Part shown: positions 44,788 to 53,401 of the stretch, piece by piece
Layout: the number at the start of each line of letters is the position of its first letter
How positions within the stretch are numbered: position 1 is the first letter of the stretch
Assembly (NCBI RefSeq): GCF_022012305.1
Contig: NZ_JAKLTM010000001.1
Coordinates: 62,001-126,000 of the forward strand
From: Ramlibacter paludis
GTDB lineage: Bacteria > Pseudomonadota > Gammaproteobacteria > Burkholderiales > Burkholderiaceae_C
Reading direction: 5' to 3'
DNA: 64,000 bases
The notes under the pieces: model-generated
The model's input: only the letters and a program-made list of their open reading frames with translations
Databases searched by the model: none
Told to the model about the DNA's origin: nothing
Made by a program: the position numbers and the translations under genes

Positions 44788-46116
44788 ATGAACGAGGATT
44801 TGCGCCGCCCCACCTACCCGTCCGCCCTGCCCCGCGCCCGATTCGAGGCCATGGCCCGGCGGGTGCGGCAATGGACGGCCGCCGAGGTGCGGCAGACGCT
44901 GGTGGAGCCGATCCTCCACCCGTCGACGTGGCGGATCCGCGCGCTGGGCATGTCCACCTTCGTCGGCCATCCCCTCTTCTATTTCATCTGGACCTTGTGG
45001 CTGCCGCAGCCCTACGAGGACCTGGTCCTGCGCCTGATGATGTCGCTGTTCGGCCTGAGCCTGCTGGTCGTTCCCGGCCTCACGGCCAGCCCGCCCAGCC
45101 GCGTGGCGGCCACCACCTTCACGCTGATCTTCTGGATCACGCTGCCCTGGTTCTTCTCGTGGATGTACTTTTGCAACAGCGGCAACCCGGTCTGGCTCGC
45201 CAGCCTGGGCGCGATGTTCCTGATCTATTACCACCTCACCGACTGGCGCCTGGCCACCGTGGGCAGCATCAGCGGCCTGGTCGTTGCCTGGGCGATGTTC
45301 CACGCGGTGGGCCCGGACGCGCAGCCGATCACCTTCGCGCTGGGCGCCACCAACGCCGTGGTGCTGGCCTTCTGCTGGTTCATGGCCATCACGCTGGGCC
45401 TGTCGTCGTCCAACCTGCGCCGCGAGCAACTGAATTACACGCTGGGCACCATGGGCATCATGGCGCACGAACTGCGCACGCCGCTGGCCACCATGCAGCT
45501 GATCGGCGAGGCCCTGCGCAACGAGGCGCGCCAGGAAGGCGAGGACGGCGAGCGCGTCCAGATGCTGGCGCAGCGCCTCACCAACCTGGTGCGCAACATG
45601 AACCACCAGATCGACATGCAGATCACCAACGCGCGGCTGATGCGGCTGCCGCGCCACACCGAGGCCATGTCGGCGGCCGCCCTGGTGGACCTGGCGATCG
45701 CCGACTATCCCTTTCGCAGCAGCCGCGAACGCGACTGCGTCGTGATCCGGGTGCACGGCGACTTCCGCTTCCTCGGCTCGCGCGCGCTCTTCCTGCAGGT
45801 AATGGACAACCTGACCAAGAACGCCCTGCGCTCGCTGGCCGCGGCGTCCACCGCGAGCCGGCCCGGCGACCTGCTGATCGAGGTCGGCGCCCAGGGCAAC
45901 CGGGGCCGCATCGTGTTCACCGACAAGGGCGTGGGCATGGACGACGACCTGCAGGCCCGCATCTTCCAGCCCTTCTTCTCCACCGACCGCGGCACCGGCC
46001 ACGGCCTGGGGTTGGCCTTCTGCCAGCGCGTCGTCCAGGGCGCGCAAGGCACCATCCGCGTGAAATCCGCCCCGCTGAAGGGCGCGATCTTCACGATCGA
46101 ACTGCCGCTCGCGTAG
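44788..46116 (+). CDS. Membrane sensor histidine kinase, CqsS/LqsS-like
   Basis: 442 residues. After a 50-residue cytoplasmic start, about six membrane helices fill residues 55-205 with almost no periplasmic loops (FYFIWTLWLP, LFGLSLLVVPGLT, FWITLPWFFSWMYF and others), the sensor design of the CqsS/LqsS alpha-hydroxyketone receptors. The H-box IMAHELRTPLATM has the phospho-acceptor His227; N-box MDNLTKNALRSL and G-boxes DKGVGMDD and GHGLGLAFCQRVV follow. It has no receiver domain. It is first in an operon with the response regulator 30 bp downstream. The alpha-hydroxyketone ligand is inferred from the synthase gene nearby. Confidence 0.85.
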   Translation: MNEDLRRPTYPSALPRARFEAMARRVRQWTAAEVRQTLVEPILHPSTWRIRALGMSTFVGHPLFYFIWTLWLPQPYEDLVLRLMMSLFGLSLLVVPGLTASPPSRVAATTFTLIFWITLPWFFSWMYFCNSGNPVWLASLGAMFLIYYHLTDWRLATVGSISGLVVAWAMFHAVGPDAQPITFALGATNAVVLAFCWFMAITLGLSSSNLRREQLNYTLGTMGIMAHELRTPLATMQLIGEALRNEARQEGEDGERVQMLAQRLTNLVRNMNHQIDMQITNARLMRLPRHTEAMSAAALVDLAIADYPFRSSRERDCVVIRVHGDFRFLGSRALFLQVMDNLTKNALRSLAAASTASRPGDLLIEVGAQGNRGRIVFTDKGVGMDDDLQARIFQPFFSTDRGTGHGLGLAFCQRVVQGAQGTIRVKSAPLKGAIFTIELPLA

Positions 46117-46146
46117 CACAATGCACCCCGTGCGACCGCACCGCCC

Positions 46147-47127
46147 ATGACCTTTCCCCTGTTCCACCGCCCCGGCACCGTCGTCTTCCTGGACGACGAC
46201 CCCGACTACCTGGAGATGCTGGCCCTGGTGCTGCCGCGCCAGTGGCACCTGCGCCTGTTCCTGCGGCCGCCCGAGGCCATTGCCCACCTGCTGCAGGAGC
46301 CGCCCTTCTGGGAGGCCGACGCCTGGAACCAGCAGCAGCTGATCGAGAACTGGCGCGACGGCAAGCCGCTGATCCCGCAGATCCTGGGCTACTGGTCGAA
46401 GTACACCGAACGCTATGCACTCTCGCGCGTGTGCGTGGTCGACTATTCGATGCCCGGCATGGACGGCCTGCAGGCGCTGGCCGAGCTCGGCGACTGGCCC
46501 GGGTCGCGCGTTCTCCTGACCGGCCAGGCCGATGAACAAGTCGCCGTGCGCGCCTTCAACCACGGCCTGATCGACCAGTTCATCCCCAAGCAGACGCCCG
46601 ACATCTCGCGCCGCCTGATCGAGGCGGTGGACCGCCTGCTGTTCACCTCGCATGCGCGCCATGCGCAGACCTGGCGCGTGACGCTCAAGCCCGAACAGAA
46701 CGCGCTGCTGCGCGCGCCGGGCGTGGCCAACTGGCTATCGGCCTTCTGCGCCAAGCACTGGGTGGAGCACGTCGCCATCGGCGACCCCTTCGGCGTGCTC
46801 GGCATGGATGCCGCTGGCAAGATCGGCTGGCTGCAACTGGAGACACGCGAGGGCCTGCCCGCGCTGGCGGAGCTGGCCGACGTGGCCGGCGTGCCGGGCG
46901 AGGCGGTGGCCGAGATCCGCAGCGGCGCCAGGCTCGCAGACGTGGAACTGCGCCAGGCGCTGTCGTCGTCACAGCCGGTGGCGCTCGTGCCGGCGTTCGA
47001 GGTCGGCGAAGGATCGAGCACCTTGCTGGGGGCCCTGTTCCCGGTCGAAGCGGCGCAAGGGCCGGACCCCAACAACAGCTATGCCGCCTGGCTGAAGCGC
47101 CAGCCCAAGCGGCACGTGCAGGAGTAG
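46147..47127 (+). CDS. Atypical response regulator, LqsR-like
   Basis: 326 residues. The receiver domain has VVFLDDDPDYLEML (acidic pocket), phospho-acceptor Asp99 in CVVDYSMPGMDGL, LLTGQAD and the conserved Lys in FIPKQTPD. Between the acidic pocket and Asp99 there are roughly 40 extra residues (PFWEADAWNQQQLIENWRDG) not found in ordinary receivers. The output half (WRVTLKPEQNALLRAPGVAN onward) is not a known DNA-binding or enzyme domain. LqsR of Legionella has a similar layout of receiver plus novel output domain. It follows the kinase gene and converges on the autoinducer synthase gene. Confidence 0.82.
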   Translation: MTFPLFHRPGTVVFLDDDPDYLEMLALVLPRQWHLRLFLRPPEAIAHLLQEPPFWEADAWNQQQLIENWRDGKPLIPQILGYWSKYTERYALSRVCVVDYSMPGMDGLQALAELGDWPGSRVLLTGQADEQVAVRAFNHGLIDQFIPKQTPDISRRLIEAVDRLLFTSHARHAQTWRVTLKPEQNALLRAPGVANWLSAFCAKHWVEHVAIGDPFGVLGMDAAGKIGWLQLETREGLPALAELADVAGVPGEAVAEIRSGARLADVELRQALSSSQPVALVPAFEVGEGSSTLLGALFPVEAAQGPDPNNSYAAWLKRQPKRHVQE

Positions 47128-47136
47128 GTCTACTCC
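47121..47136. terminator. Small hairpin spanning convergent stops
   Basis: GGAGTA-GGTC-TACTCC is a perfect 6-bp stem with a 4-nt loop. It covers the stop codons of the response regulator and of the convergent autoinducer synthase, which are only 2 bp apart. No T-run is present, so its terminator role is uncertain. Confidence 0.4.
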
Positions 47137-48350
47137 GCGCGGCCGCGTTGCCGCCGCGCGATTGCCCACTCCCAGGGCTTCACCAGCGGCGCCACTTCGC
47201 GCGCCACGCCTTCGACGTGGCTCATTTCCGCGTCGGTCAGCGTGGCGTTGAGCGTGAGGCGCACCATCGCGCGATTGCGGCTGGTGGCCGGCGCGCAGAA
47301 CACCGCCCCGAACACGCCGCGCTGCTCCAGCTTGTCGCGCAGCGCCAGCGTGTCGGCTTCGGCGCCGGCTTCCAGCGAGATGATCTGCTCGCTGCCATGG
47401 TGGATCGGGAAGCCGCAATCGCTGAAGGCCTGGCGCAGGCGCTGCGTGTTGCGGCGCAATTGCGCGCGGGCTTCGTCGCTGCGCTTCACCACTTCCAGCG
47501 TGGCGGCCAGGCCCGCGATCTCGTGCGGCAGCAGGCAGGAGCTGAAGATGCTCGGGTAGCTGTGGCACATGAGGTAGGGCCGCAGTTCGTCGGGCATGGT
47601 GAAGAAGCCGGCGCGTCCCGCGAAGGCCTTGGCGAGGCTGGCGGTGATGAAGTGGACGCGGTGCGTCAGGCCCAGCTCCGCGCACAGGCCGCGGCCCTCG
47701 GGGCCGTGGGTGCCCAGCGAGTGGGACTCGTCGACCAGGATCATGCAGTCGTGCGCTTCCGCGACTTCCACGACCTGCTCCAGCGGGCATAGCGCGCCGG
47801 TGGTGCTGTAGACCGAGTCGACGATCACCAAGCCGGGCCCGTGGCGCTGGATCATGCGTTCGAGGTGCGCCGGGTCGTTGTGGCGGAAGGCATGCGCCGG
47901 CGCGTTGGCGGCGCGCACGCCCTCCCACAGCGACATGTGGGCCAGGCTGTCCAGGTAGACCGGCGTCTCGGCGTCGGCGATGACCTGGATCAGGCCCAGG
48001 TTGGCGGTGTAGCCGGATTGGCAGAGCAGCGCGCCCTGCTTGCCCACGTGGTCGGCCAGCGCCGCTTCGAAGCGTGAGGTCGGGCTGCCGTCCAGCTGGA
48101 ACACGCCGGACTGCACGATGTACTCCCGGTTGGCACGCAGCGCGTCCAGCTGCGCTTGCACGATGTCGGCGTGGCCGGTGACCGACAAGTAATCATTGCC
48201 GTCGAGCCGGACCGCGTTCGGCCCGGGCGCGACGCCGTGCGTCACGAACTTGCGGCCCCATTCCTTTTCCCAGCGCTCCTTGAACTGGGTCTCGATGCGC
48301 TGCCTCAGCCGGGACGACAGCCCCGGTTCCACGACTCCAACGACTTCCAT
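47130..48350 (-). CDS. cqsA: Quorum-sensing autoinducer synthase, CqsA/LqsA-like
   Basis: 406-residue PLP-dependent alpha-oxoamine synthase. Visible features are FQLDGSPTSRFEAALADH, QSGYTANLGLIQ, DSVYSTTGALCPL, the cofactor-binding VDESHSLGTHGPEGRG, and the Schiff-base Lys241 in ITASLAKAFAGRAG. ESHSLGTHG and FQLDGSPTSR are typical of CqsA/LqsA rather than of KBL or BioF. Known members condense acyl-CoA with aminobutyrate or SAM to make alpha-hydroxy- or aminoketone signals. ATG 48350 has GGAG 8 nt upstream; a TTG four codons earlier is less likely. It converges on the kinase-regulator operon, and a perfect lux-box dyad lies about 75 bp upstream. Confidence 0.9.
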   Translation of the reverse strand: MEVVGVVEPGLSSRLRQRIETQFKERWEKEWGRKFVTHGVAPGPNAVRLDGNDYLSVTGHADIVQAQLDALRANREYIVQSGVFQLDGSPTSRFEAALADHVGKQGALLCQSGYTANLGLIQVIADAETPVYLDSLAHMSLWEGVRAANAPAHAFRHNDPAHLERMIQRHGPGLVIVDSVYSTTGALCPLEQVVEVAEAHDCMILVDESHSLGTHGPEGRGLCAELGLTHRVHFITASLAKAFAGRAGFFTMPDELRPYLMCHSYPSIFSSCLLPHEIAGLAATLEVVKRSDEARAQLRRNTQRLRQAFSDCGFPIHHGSEQIISLEAGAEADTLALRDKLEQRGVFGAVFCAPATSRNRAMVRLTLNATLTDAEMSHVEGVAREVAPLVKPWEWAIARRQRGRAE

Positions 48351-48414
48351 GAACTGCTCCAACTGCTTTTTGAGCTGTTCATTGGACGAAATGTCTTGTC
48401 AGCGCGTTCCTACA

Positions 48415-48436
48415 CCCCTGTCAGGTCTGACAGGGG
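48415..48436. promoter_or_regulatory. Perfect lux-box dyad upstream of autoinducer synthase
   Basis: CCCCTGTCAG-GT-CTGACAGGGG: two perfect 10-bp arms around a 2-bp centre. The core CTGT-N8-ACAG is the consensus of LuxR-type operators. Its centre is about 75 bp upstream of the synthase ATG, consistent with a class II position near -42 of a promoter on the minus strand. A hairpin-terminator role for the upstream secA is possible, but secA ends on the other side of it only 55 bp away and there is no T-run. Confidence 0.65.
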
Positions 48437-48491
48437 GGTTACAGAGTCTTACGGATTGTGTCGGTGGCAGGTCGCCAGCCCGACAAAGGGC

Positions 48492-51245
48492 TCAGCTCAG
48501 CTTGCCGTGGCAGAACTTGAACTTCTTGCCGCTGCCGCAGGGGCAGGGATCGTTGCGGCCCACGCGCGGCAGGTCGGCGGCGGCCACCGCGGCCGTGCTT
48601 TCGTCGACCATGCTCTCCACCTCGCCGGTTTCGGTCGGCGCGGTGTAGGTGACGTTGGCGATGTGCTCGGCGCGCTCTTCCAGGTCCTCGGCGGCCTGCT
48701 CGAGCTGTTCGCTCGACTGGACCTTCACCGTCATCAGGACCTTGGTCACCTCGTTCTTCACCGCGTCCAGCATCTGGCCGAACAGCTCGAAGGCTTCGCG
48801 CTTGTATTCCTGCTTGGGCTGCTTCTGCGCATAGCCGCGCAGGTGGATGCCCTGGCGCAGGTAGTCCAGCGCGGCCAGGTGCTCGCGCCAGTGCGAGTCG
48901 ATGCTCTGCAGCAGCACCATGCGCTCGAACTGGGTGAAGTTCTCCTCGCCGACCTGGTCCACCTTGGCCTGGAAGGCGGCATGCGCCGCGGCGACCACCT
49001 TCTCGACGATGTCCTCGTCGGTCATGGAGGCGGCGGCTTCGACCTGCTTGGCCAGGCCCAGCTCGATGCCCCAGTCGTCCGCCAGCGCCTTCTCCAGGCC
49101 CTTCAGGTCCCATTGCTCTTCCACCGACTCCGGCGGCACGTACTGGTGCACCAGGTCCTCGAAGCAGCCTTCGCGCAGCGCGGCGATCTGCGCGCCCAGC
49201 GCCTGCGCATCGAGGATGTCGTTGCGCTGCTGGTAGATCACCTTGCGCTGGTCGTTCGACACGTCGTCGTATTCGAGCAGCTGCTTGCGGATGTCGAAGT
49301 TGCGGCCTTCCACCTTGCGCTGCGCGCTCTCGATCGAGCGCGTGACGATGCCGGCCTCGATGGCCTCGCCGTCGGGCATCTTCAGGCGCTCCATGATGGC
49401 GCGCACGCGGTCGCCCGCGAAGATGCGCATCAGCGGATCGTCCAGCGACAGGTAGAAGCGCGAGGAGCCCGGGTCGCCCTGGCGGCCGGAGCGGCCGCGC
49501 AGCTGGTTGTCGATGCGCCGGCTCTCGTGCCGCTCGGTGGCGATGATGCGCAGGCCGCCATTGGCCTTGACCGCCTCGTGGTCCTTGGCCCATTGCGCGC
49601 GGAGTTCCGCCGCACGGGCCTGCTTGGACACCGCGTCCATCGTCTCGTCGGCTTCGAGCGCCTCGACCGCCTTCTCGACGTTGCCGCCCAGCACGATGTC
49701 GGTGCCGCGGCCCGCCATGTTGGTGGCGATGGTGATCATCTTCGGCCGGCCGGCCTGCGCCACGATGTCGGCTTCGCGCGCGTGCTGCTTGGCGTTGAGC
49801 ACCTGGTGCTCCAGGCCCGCCTTGTTCAGCAGGTCGGAGATCAGTTCCGAGTTCTCGATGGAGGTCGTGCCCACCAGCACCGGCTGGCCGCGGCCGTGGC
49901 ATTCGCGGATGTCCTGGATGGCCGCGTCGTACTTCTCGCGCGCCGTCTTGTAGACGCGATCGAGCTGGTCGTCGCGGCTGCTGGGCCGGTTGGGCGGGAT
50001 CACCACGGTTTCGAGGCCGTAGATCTCCTGGAACTCGTAGGCCTCGGTGTCGGCCGTGCCGGTCATGCCGGACAGCTTGCCGTACAGGCGGAAGTAGTTC
50101 TGGAAGGTGATCGAGGCCAGCGTCTGGTTCTCGGGCTGGATCTGCACGCCTTCCTTGGCTTCCACGGCCTGGTGCAGGCCGTCGCTCCAGCGCCGGCCGC
50201 TCATCAAACGGCCGGTGAACTCGTCGACGATGACGACCTCGCCCTCCTGCACCACGTAGTGCTGGTCGCGGTGGTACAGGTGGTTGGCCCGCAGCGCCGC
50301 GTTCAGGTGGTGCATCAGCGAGATGTTCGCCGGGTCGTACAGCGTGGCGCCTTCGGGGATCAGGCCCATGTTGAACAGGATGCGCTCGGCGTTCTCGTGG
50401 CCCTGCTCGGTCATGAAGACCTGGTGCGTCTTCTCGTCCACCGTGAAGTCGCCCGGCTTGGTCACGCCCTCGCCGGTGCGCGGGTCGGCTTCGCCTTCCT
50501 GCTTGGTCAGCTGCGGCACCACGCGGTTGATCGCGAGGTACAGGTCGGTGTGGTCCTCGGCCTGGCCGCTGATGATCAGCGGCGTGCGGGCCTCGTCGAT
50601 CAGGATCGAGTCCACTTCGTCGACGATGGCGTAGTTCAGGCCCCGCTGCACGCGGTCGCCCGTCTCGTACACCATGTTGTCGCGCAGGTAGTCGAAGCCG
50701 TATTCGTTGTTGGTGCCGTAGGTGATGTCGGCGCGGTAGGCTTCCTGCTTCTGCTCGCGCGGCATCTGCGGCAGGTTGATGCCGACCGACAGGCCGAGGA
50801 AGTTGTACAGCCGGCCCATCCACTGCGCGTCGCGGTTGGCGAGGTAGTCGTTGACCGTGACCACGTGCACGCCCTTGCCGGACAGCGCGTTCAGGTACAC
50901 CGGCAGCGTGGCGGTCAGCGTCTTGCCTTCGCCGGTGCGCATTTCGGCGATCTTGCCCTGGTGCAGCGCGAGGCCGCCCAGCATCTGCACGTCGAAATGG
51001 CGCATCTTCATGACGCGCTTGGAGGCCTCGCGCACGACGGCGAATGCCTCGGGCAGCACGTCGTCGAGGGCTTCGCCCTGGGCGATGCGGCCGCGGAACT
51101 CCTCGGTCTTGGCCTTGAGGGCTTCGTCGGAAAGCTGTTCGAGCTTGGCCTCGAAGGCGTTGATCTGCTCCACGGTCCGGCGGTACTGCTTGAGCAGCCG
51201 ATCGTTGCGGGAGCCGAAGATTTTGGTCAGGAAGTTGGTGGCCAT
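48492..51245 (-). CDS. secA: Preprotein translocase subunit SecA
   Basis: 917 residues, full length. The SecA ATPase drives Sec-dependent export through SecYEG. Walker A is [13 protein letters not shown] near residue 102, with Walker [16 protein letters not shown], the helicase-like [14 protein letters not shown], and [20 protein letters not shown]. The protein ends with the SecB/lipid-binding zinc motif [17 protein letters not shown] 51245 is the family start. The gene is followed by a non-coding stretch with the lux-box dyad before the synthase gene. Confidence 0.98.
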   Translation of the reverse strand: MATNFLTKIFGSRNDRLLKQYRRTVEQINAFEAKLEQLSDEALKAKTEEFRGRIAQGEALDDVLPEAFAVVREASKRVMKMRHFDVQMLGGLALHQGKIAEMRTGEGKTLTATLPVYLNALSGKGVHVVTVNDYLANRDAQWMGRLYNFLGLSVGINLPQMPREQKQEAYRADITYGTNNEYGFDYLRDNMVYETGDRVQRGLNYAIVDEVDSILIDEARTPLIISGQAEDHTDLYLAINRVVPQLTKQEGEADPRTGEGVTKPGDFTVDEKTHQVFMTEQGHENAERILFNMGLIPEGATLYDPANISLMHHLNAALRANHLYHRDQHYVVQEGEVVIVDEFTGRLMSGRRWSDGLHQAVEAKEGVQIQPENQTLASITFQNYFRLYGKLSGMTGTADTEAYEFQEIYGLETVVIPPNRPSSRDDQLDRVYKTAREKYDAAIQDIRECHGRGQPVLVGTTSIENSELISDLLNKAGLEHQVLNAKQHAREADIVAQAGRPKMITIATNMAGRGTDIVLGGNVEKAVEALEADETMDAVSKQARAAELRAQWAKDHEAVKANGGLRIIATERHESRRIDNQLRGRSGRQGDPGSSRFYLSLDDPLMRIFAGDRVRAIMERLKMPDGEAIEAGIVTRSIESAQRKVEGRNFDIRKQLLEYDDVSNDQRKVIYQQRNDILDAQALGAQIAALREGCFEDLVHQYVPPESVEEQWDLKGLEKALADDWGIELGLAKQVEAAASMTDEDIVEKVVAAAHAAFQAKVDQVGEENFTQFERMVLLQSIDSHWREHLAALDYLRQGIHLRGYAQKQPKQEYKREAFELFGQMLDAVKNEVTKVLMTVKVQSSEQLEQAAEDLEERAEHIANVTYTAPTETGEVESMVDESTAAVAAADLPRVGRNDPCPCGSGKKFKFCHGKLS

Positions 51246-51353
51246 GAACGCGGTTCCGCCGCAGCCACGAGGGGCCGGGTCAGCGCAATCCCTTTGTTGT
51301 CAGCAGGATCAGATGGAGGCGCCGGGCGGGGCCACAAGGCTCAGCCGCACGGC

Positions 51354-51376
51354 AAAACCCCGGATTTTACCCGGGG
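51354..51376 (-). terminator. Rho-independent terminator downstream of M23 peptidase gene
   Basis: On the minus strand CCCCGG, a 7-nt loop, CCGGGG and then TTTT follow the M23 gene stop by about 25 bp. The stem is short but all G-C. It would separate the M23 peptidase transcript from secA. Confidence 0.6.
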
Positions 51377-51400
51377 CGGGCAGGCGGCTTGTAGGACGGC

Positions 51401-52363
51401 TCAGTGAATGGCGCGCGGGGCCGTCACGGACGGCGCCAGGGCGGCGACGGTCGCCGGCGCGTTGCGGCCGGCGTTCAGGAACTTCATCGGGTCCTGCGGC
51501 ACGCCCTGCACCAGCACCTCGAAGTGCAGATGCGGGCCGGTGGAGCGGCCCGTGGTGCCGACTTCCGCGACCTTCTGGCCGCGCTTGACCAGGTCGCCCT
51601 TCTTCACCAGCAGCCGCGAGGCGTGGGCATAGCGGGTGACGAGGTTGTTGCCGTGGTCGACTTCGACCATGTTGCCGTACTGCGGGTGCACTTCGGCAGC
51701 GACCACCACGCCGCCGGCGGCGGACTGGATGGTCGTGCCGGGTGACGCCTGGAAATCCAGGCCGGTGTGCAGCGCCGAGTGGCCGGTGAAGGGATCGATG
51801 CGCCAGCCGAAGGAGGAGCCGAGCGGGCCGGCCACCGGATGCTGCGTCGGGATCATCATGGTCTTCAGGCGCTGGTCGATCAGGCGCGACTCCATGACGG
51901 TCAGCAGGTCGGTGCGCTCGCCGGTCAGCTGCTCCAGGTCGTTCAGCGTGGCCTGCAGTTCTTCCAGCGACAGCGGGCGGCCTTCCACCAGCGCGCCGCC
52001 GCGGCCGGCGACGATCTTCAGGTCGTGGGGATTGACGCCGGCCAGGCCGCCGACGCGCTCGCCGAGCGCCTCCAGCTGCAGCATGCGGGCCTGCATCTCG
52101 CCCAGCTTGCGCGCCATCGCGTCGAGGTTCTCGCGCATGTAGCGGTCGCGCTGCTCGAATTCGTCGGCCACCACCAGCCGCACCAGCGTGCCGACGATGG
52201 GCCAGCGCTCGCGCGCGCCCTTGAGGAAGACCCAGTGGTACAGGCCCGCCGCCACCAGCATCAGCACGAGCGACAGCGTGGCGAGCGCGGCAACCAGCTT
52301 GGTGCCGCTCAGGTGGATGGCTCGGCTCTTCGCCAACCAGGCATCCGTGATAATGAAATGCAC
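51401..52363 (-). CDS. M23 family metallopeptidase (murein hydrolase-like)
   Basis: 320 residues, type II inner-membrane protein. A short cytoplasmic start leads into the helix LVAALATLSLVLMLVAAGLY (about 19-38), followed by a coiled-coil stretch and a C-terminal LytM domain. The zinc motifs HTGLDFQASPG (HxxxD) and GPHLHFEV (HxH) are both intact, so it is probably a catalytic endopeptidase and not an EnvC-like activator. The GTG start at 52363 has GGAGA 8 nt upstream. It lies upstream of secA and divergent from a DUF721 gene, a common betaproteobacterial order. Confidence 0.9.
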   Translation of the reverse strand: MHFIITDAWLAKSRAIHLSGTKLVAALATLSLVLMLVAAGLYHWVFLKGARERWPIVGTLVRLVVADEFEQRDRYMRENLDAMARKLGEMQARMLQLEALGERVGGLAGVNPHDLKIVAGRGGALVEGRPLSLEELQATLNDLEQLTGERTDLLTVMESRLIDQRLKTMMIPTQHPVAGPLGSSFGWRIDPFTGHSALHTGLDFQASPGTTIQSAAGGVVVAAEVHPQYGNMVEVDHGNNLVTRYAHASRLLVKKGDLVKRGQKVAEVGTTGRSTGPHLHFEVLVQGVPQDPMKFLNAGRNAPATVAALAPSVTAPRAIH

Positions 52364-52390
52364 TTCTTCTTCTCCTCTCCAACGACCTCC

Positions 52391-52699
52391 ATGACCCGCC
52401 GCCACTACCCGGTGCCCCTGCACGAGGCTGCCGAGGAAGCGCCTACTTTGGCGCGTCTCGCGCAACTGGCGCGCGAGTCCGGCGAACGGCTCAAGGCAAT
52501 CGAGCCCCTGATCCCTGCTCCCCTGCGGCCTGCGGTCCGGCCGGGTCCCATCGAGGGAACCGGCTGGTGCCTCCTGGTGGACGGCAGCGCGGCGGCGGCG
52601 AAGCTCCGGCAGTTGCTGCCCTTGTTCCAGGACAAGCTCAACAGCCGTGGGTGGCAGGTTACTTCAATCCGCCTGAAGGTTGGAAGCCACCAAAGGTAA
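52391..52699 (+). CDS. DUF721 (DciA-like) family protein
   Basis: 102 residues. The fold pattern LAQLARESGERLKAIEPLIP, LVDGSAAAAKLRQLLPLFQDKL and the C-terminal VTSIRLKV strand resemble the DUF721/DciA family, whose best-known members load the DnaB helicase. This member is short, and a replication role is not certain. The ATG at 52391 is 27 bp from the divergent M23 gene start. Confidence 0.75.
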   Translation: MTRRHYPVPLHEAAEEAPTLARLAQLARESGERLKAIEPLIPAPLRPAVRPGPIEGTGWCLLVDGSAAAAKLRQLLPLFQDKLNSRGWQVTSIRLKVGSHQR

Positions 52700-52724
52700 G
52701 CGCCTGCTCCGCCGGTCGGTCGGA

Positions 52725-52800
52725 TGGTGCCGATTATCCGAATCGAACGGATGACCTACTGTTTACAAGACAGTTGCTCTACCAACTGAGCTAAATCGGC
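52725..52800 (-). tRNA. tRNA-Thr (anticodon TGT)
   Basis: 76 nt on the minus strand. The acceptor stem GCCGATT pairs with AATCGGC, followed by discriminator A and an encoded CCA. The D arm (AGCTCAGTTGGTAGAGC), the anticodon arm ACTGT-CTTGTAA-ACAGT with anticodon TGT, and the T arm with GTTCGATTC are all complete. It reads ACA and related threonine codons. It sits between the DUF721 and sspB genes. Confidence 0.97.
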
Positions 52801-52867
52801 GTACATCGCCCCGGGCAACGCCGGAGCGATTCTGAAGCGGTTTGGTCGCTGGGGGAAGTCGTGGAAA

Positions 52868-53380
52868 CTACTTGACCCGCTTGAGCGCCGGGCGCGGGCC
52901 GCCGGGGCTGGGCGGCTTCGGCGGTTCGCTGTCGGGTGTCGATGCCGGCGCGCCGTCGGGCGTCACCAGCTGCACCACCTTGCTTTCCGCCTCATGCGGC
53001 GCGGCCGGCACGCTGGTCAGCGGTGACGGCTTGGAAGCCTCGGCCTCGCCGCCGCCGGACACCGGCACCGGGAAGGCCATGCCCTGGCCGTTCTCGCGGG
53101 CGTAGATGGCGATCACGCGATTCACCGGCACCATGATCTCGCGCGCGGTGCCGGCGAAGCGGGCCTTGAACTCGATGAAGTCGTTCCCGAGCTTCAGCGA
53201 GCTGGTGGCGTCGAAGCTGATGTTCAGCACGATCTCGCCGTTCTTCACGTACTCGCGCGGCACCTGCACCGAGTCGTCGACCAGCACAGCGACGTACGGC
53301 GTGAAGCCGTTGTCGGTGCACCATTCGTACAGCGCCCGGATCAGGTACGGGCGGGTGGAGGTCGATTCGAGGGCGTTCAT
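52868..53380 (-). CDS. sspB: ClpXP protease specificity-enhancing factor SspB
   Basis: 170 residues. SspB delivers ssrA-tagged proteins to ClpXP. The substrate-binding domain is complete (RPYLIRALYEWCTDNGFTPY, PREYVKNGEIVLNIS, RFAGTAREIMVPV, YARENGQGMAFPV). A flexible Pro/Ala-rich linker leads to the C-terminal ClpX-binding tail, rich in Pro, Lys and Arg (GGPRPALKRVK). The ATG at 53380 fits the family. It lies 21 bp after sspA on the same strand, the usual sspAB arrangement. Confidence 0.95.
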   Translation of the reverse strand: MNALESTSTRPYLIRALYEWCTDNGFTPYVAVLVDDSVQVPREYVKNGEIVLNISFDATSSLKLGNDFIEFKARFAGTAREIMVPVNRVIAIYARENGQGMAFPVPVSGGGEAEASKPSPLTSVPAAPHEAESKVVQLVTPDGAPASTPDSEPPKPPSPGGPRPALKRVK

Positions 53381-53401
53381 CTCTACCCGCAAGAATAGCG
53401 C

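Noticed and set aside
48415..48436. Dyad as a secA terminator instead of an operator
   Set aside because: The stem is followed by a GGTT/GTAG context without a T-run on the minus strand, and the CTGT-N8-ACAG core matches a LuxR-type operator better. A dual role cannot be excluded.
48156..51407. Very long open frame on the plus strand opposite secA (over 1000 codons)
   Set aside because: It is the mirror of secA in GC-rich DNA, with His/Val/Gly/Arg-rich low-complexity translation and no family motifs. secA on the other strand is unambiguous.
52759..52773. CTGT...ACAG dyad resembling a lux box
   Set aside because: It is the anticodon arm of tRNA-Thr with a 7-nt, not 8-nt, centre.
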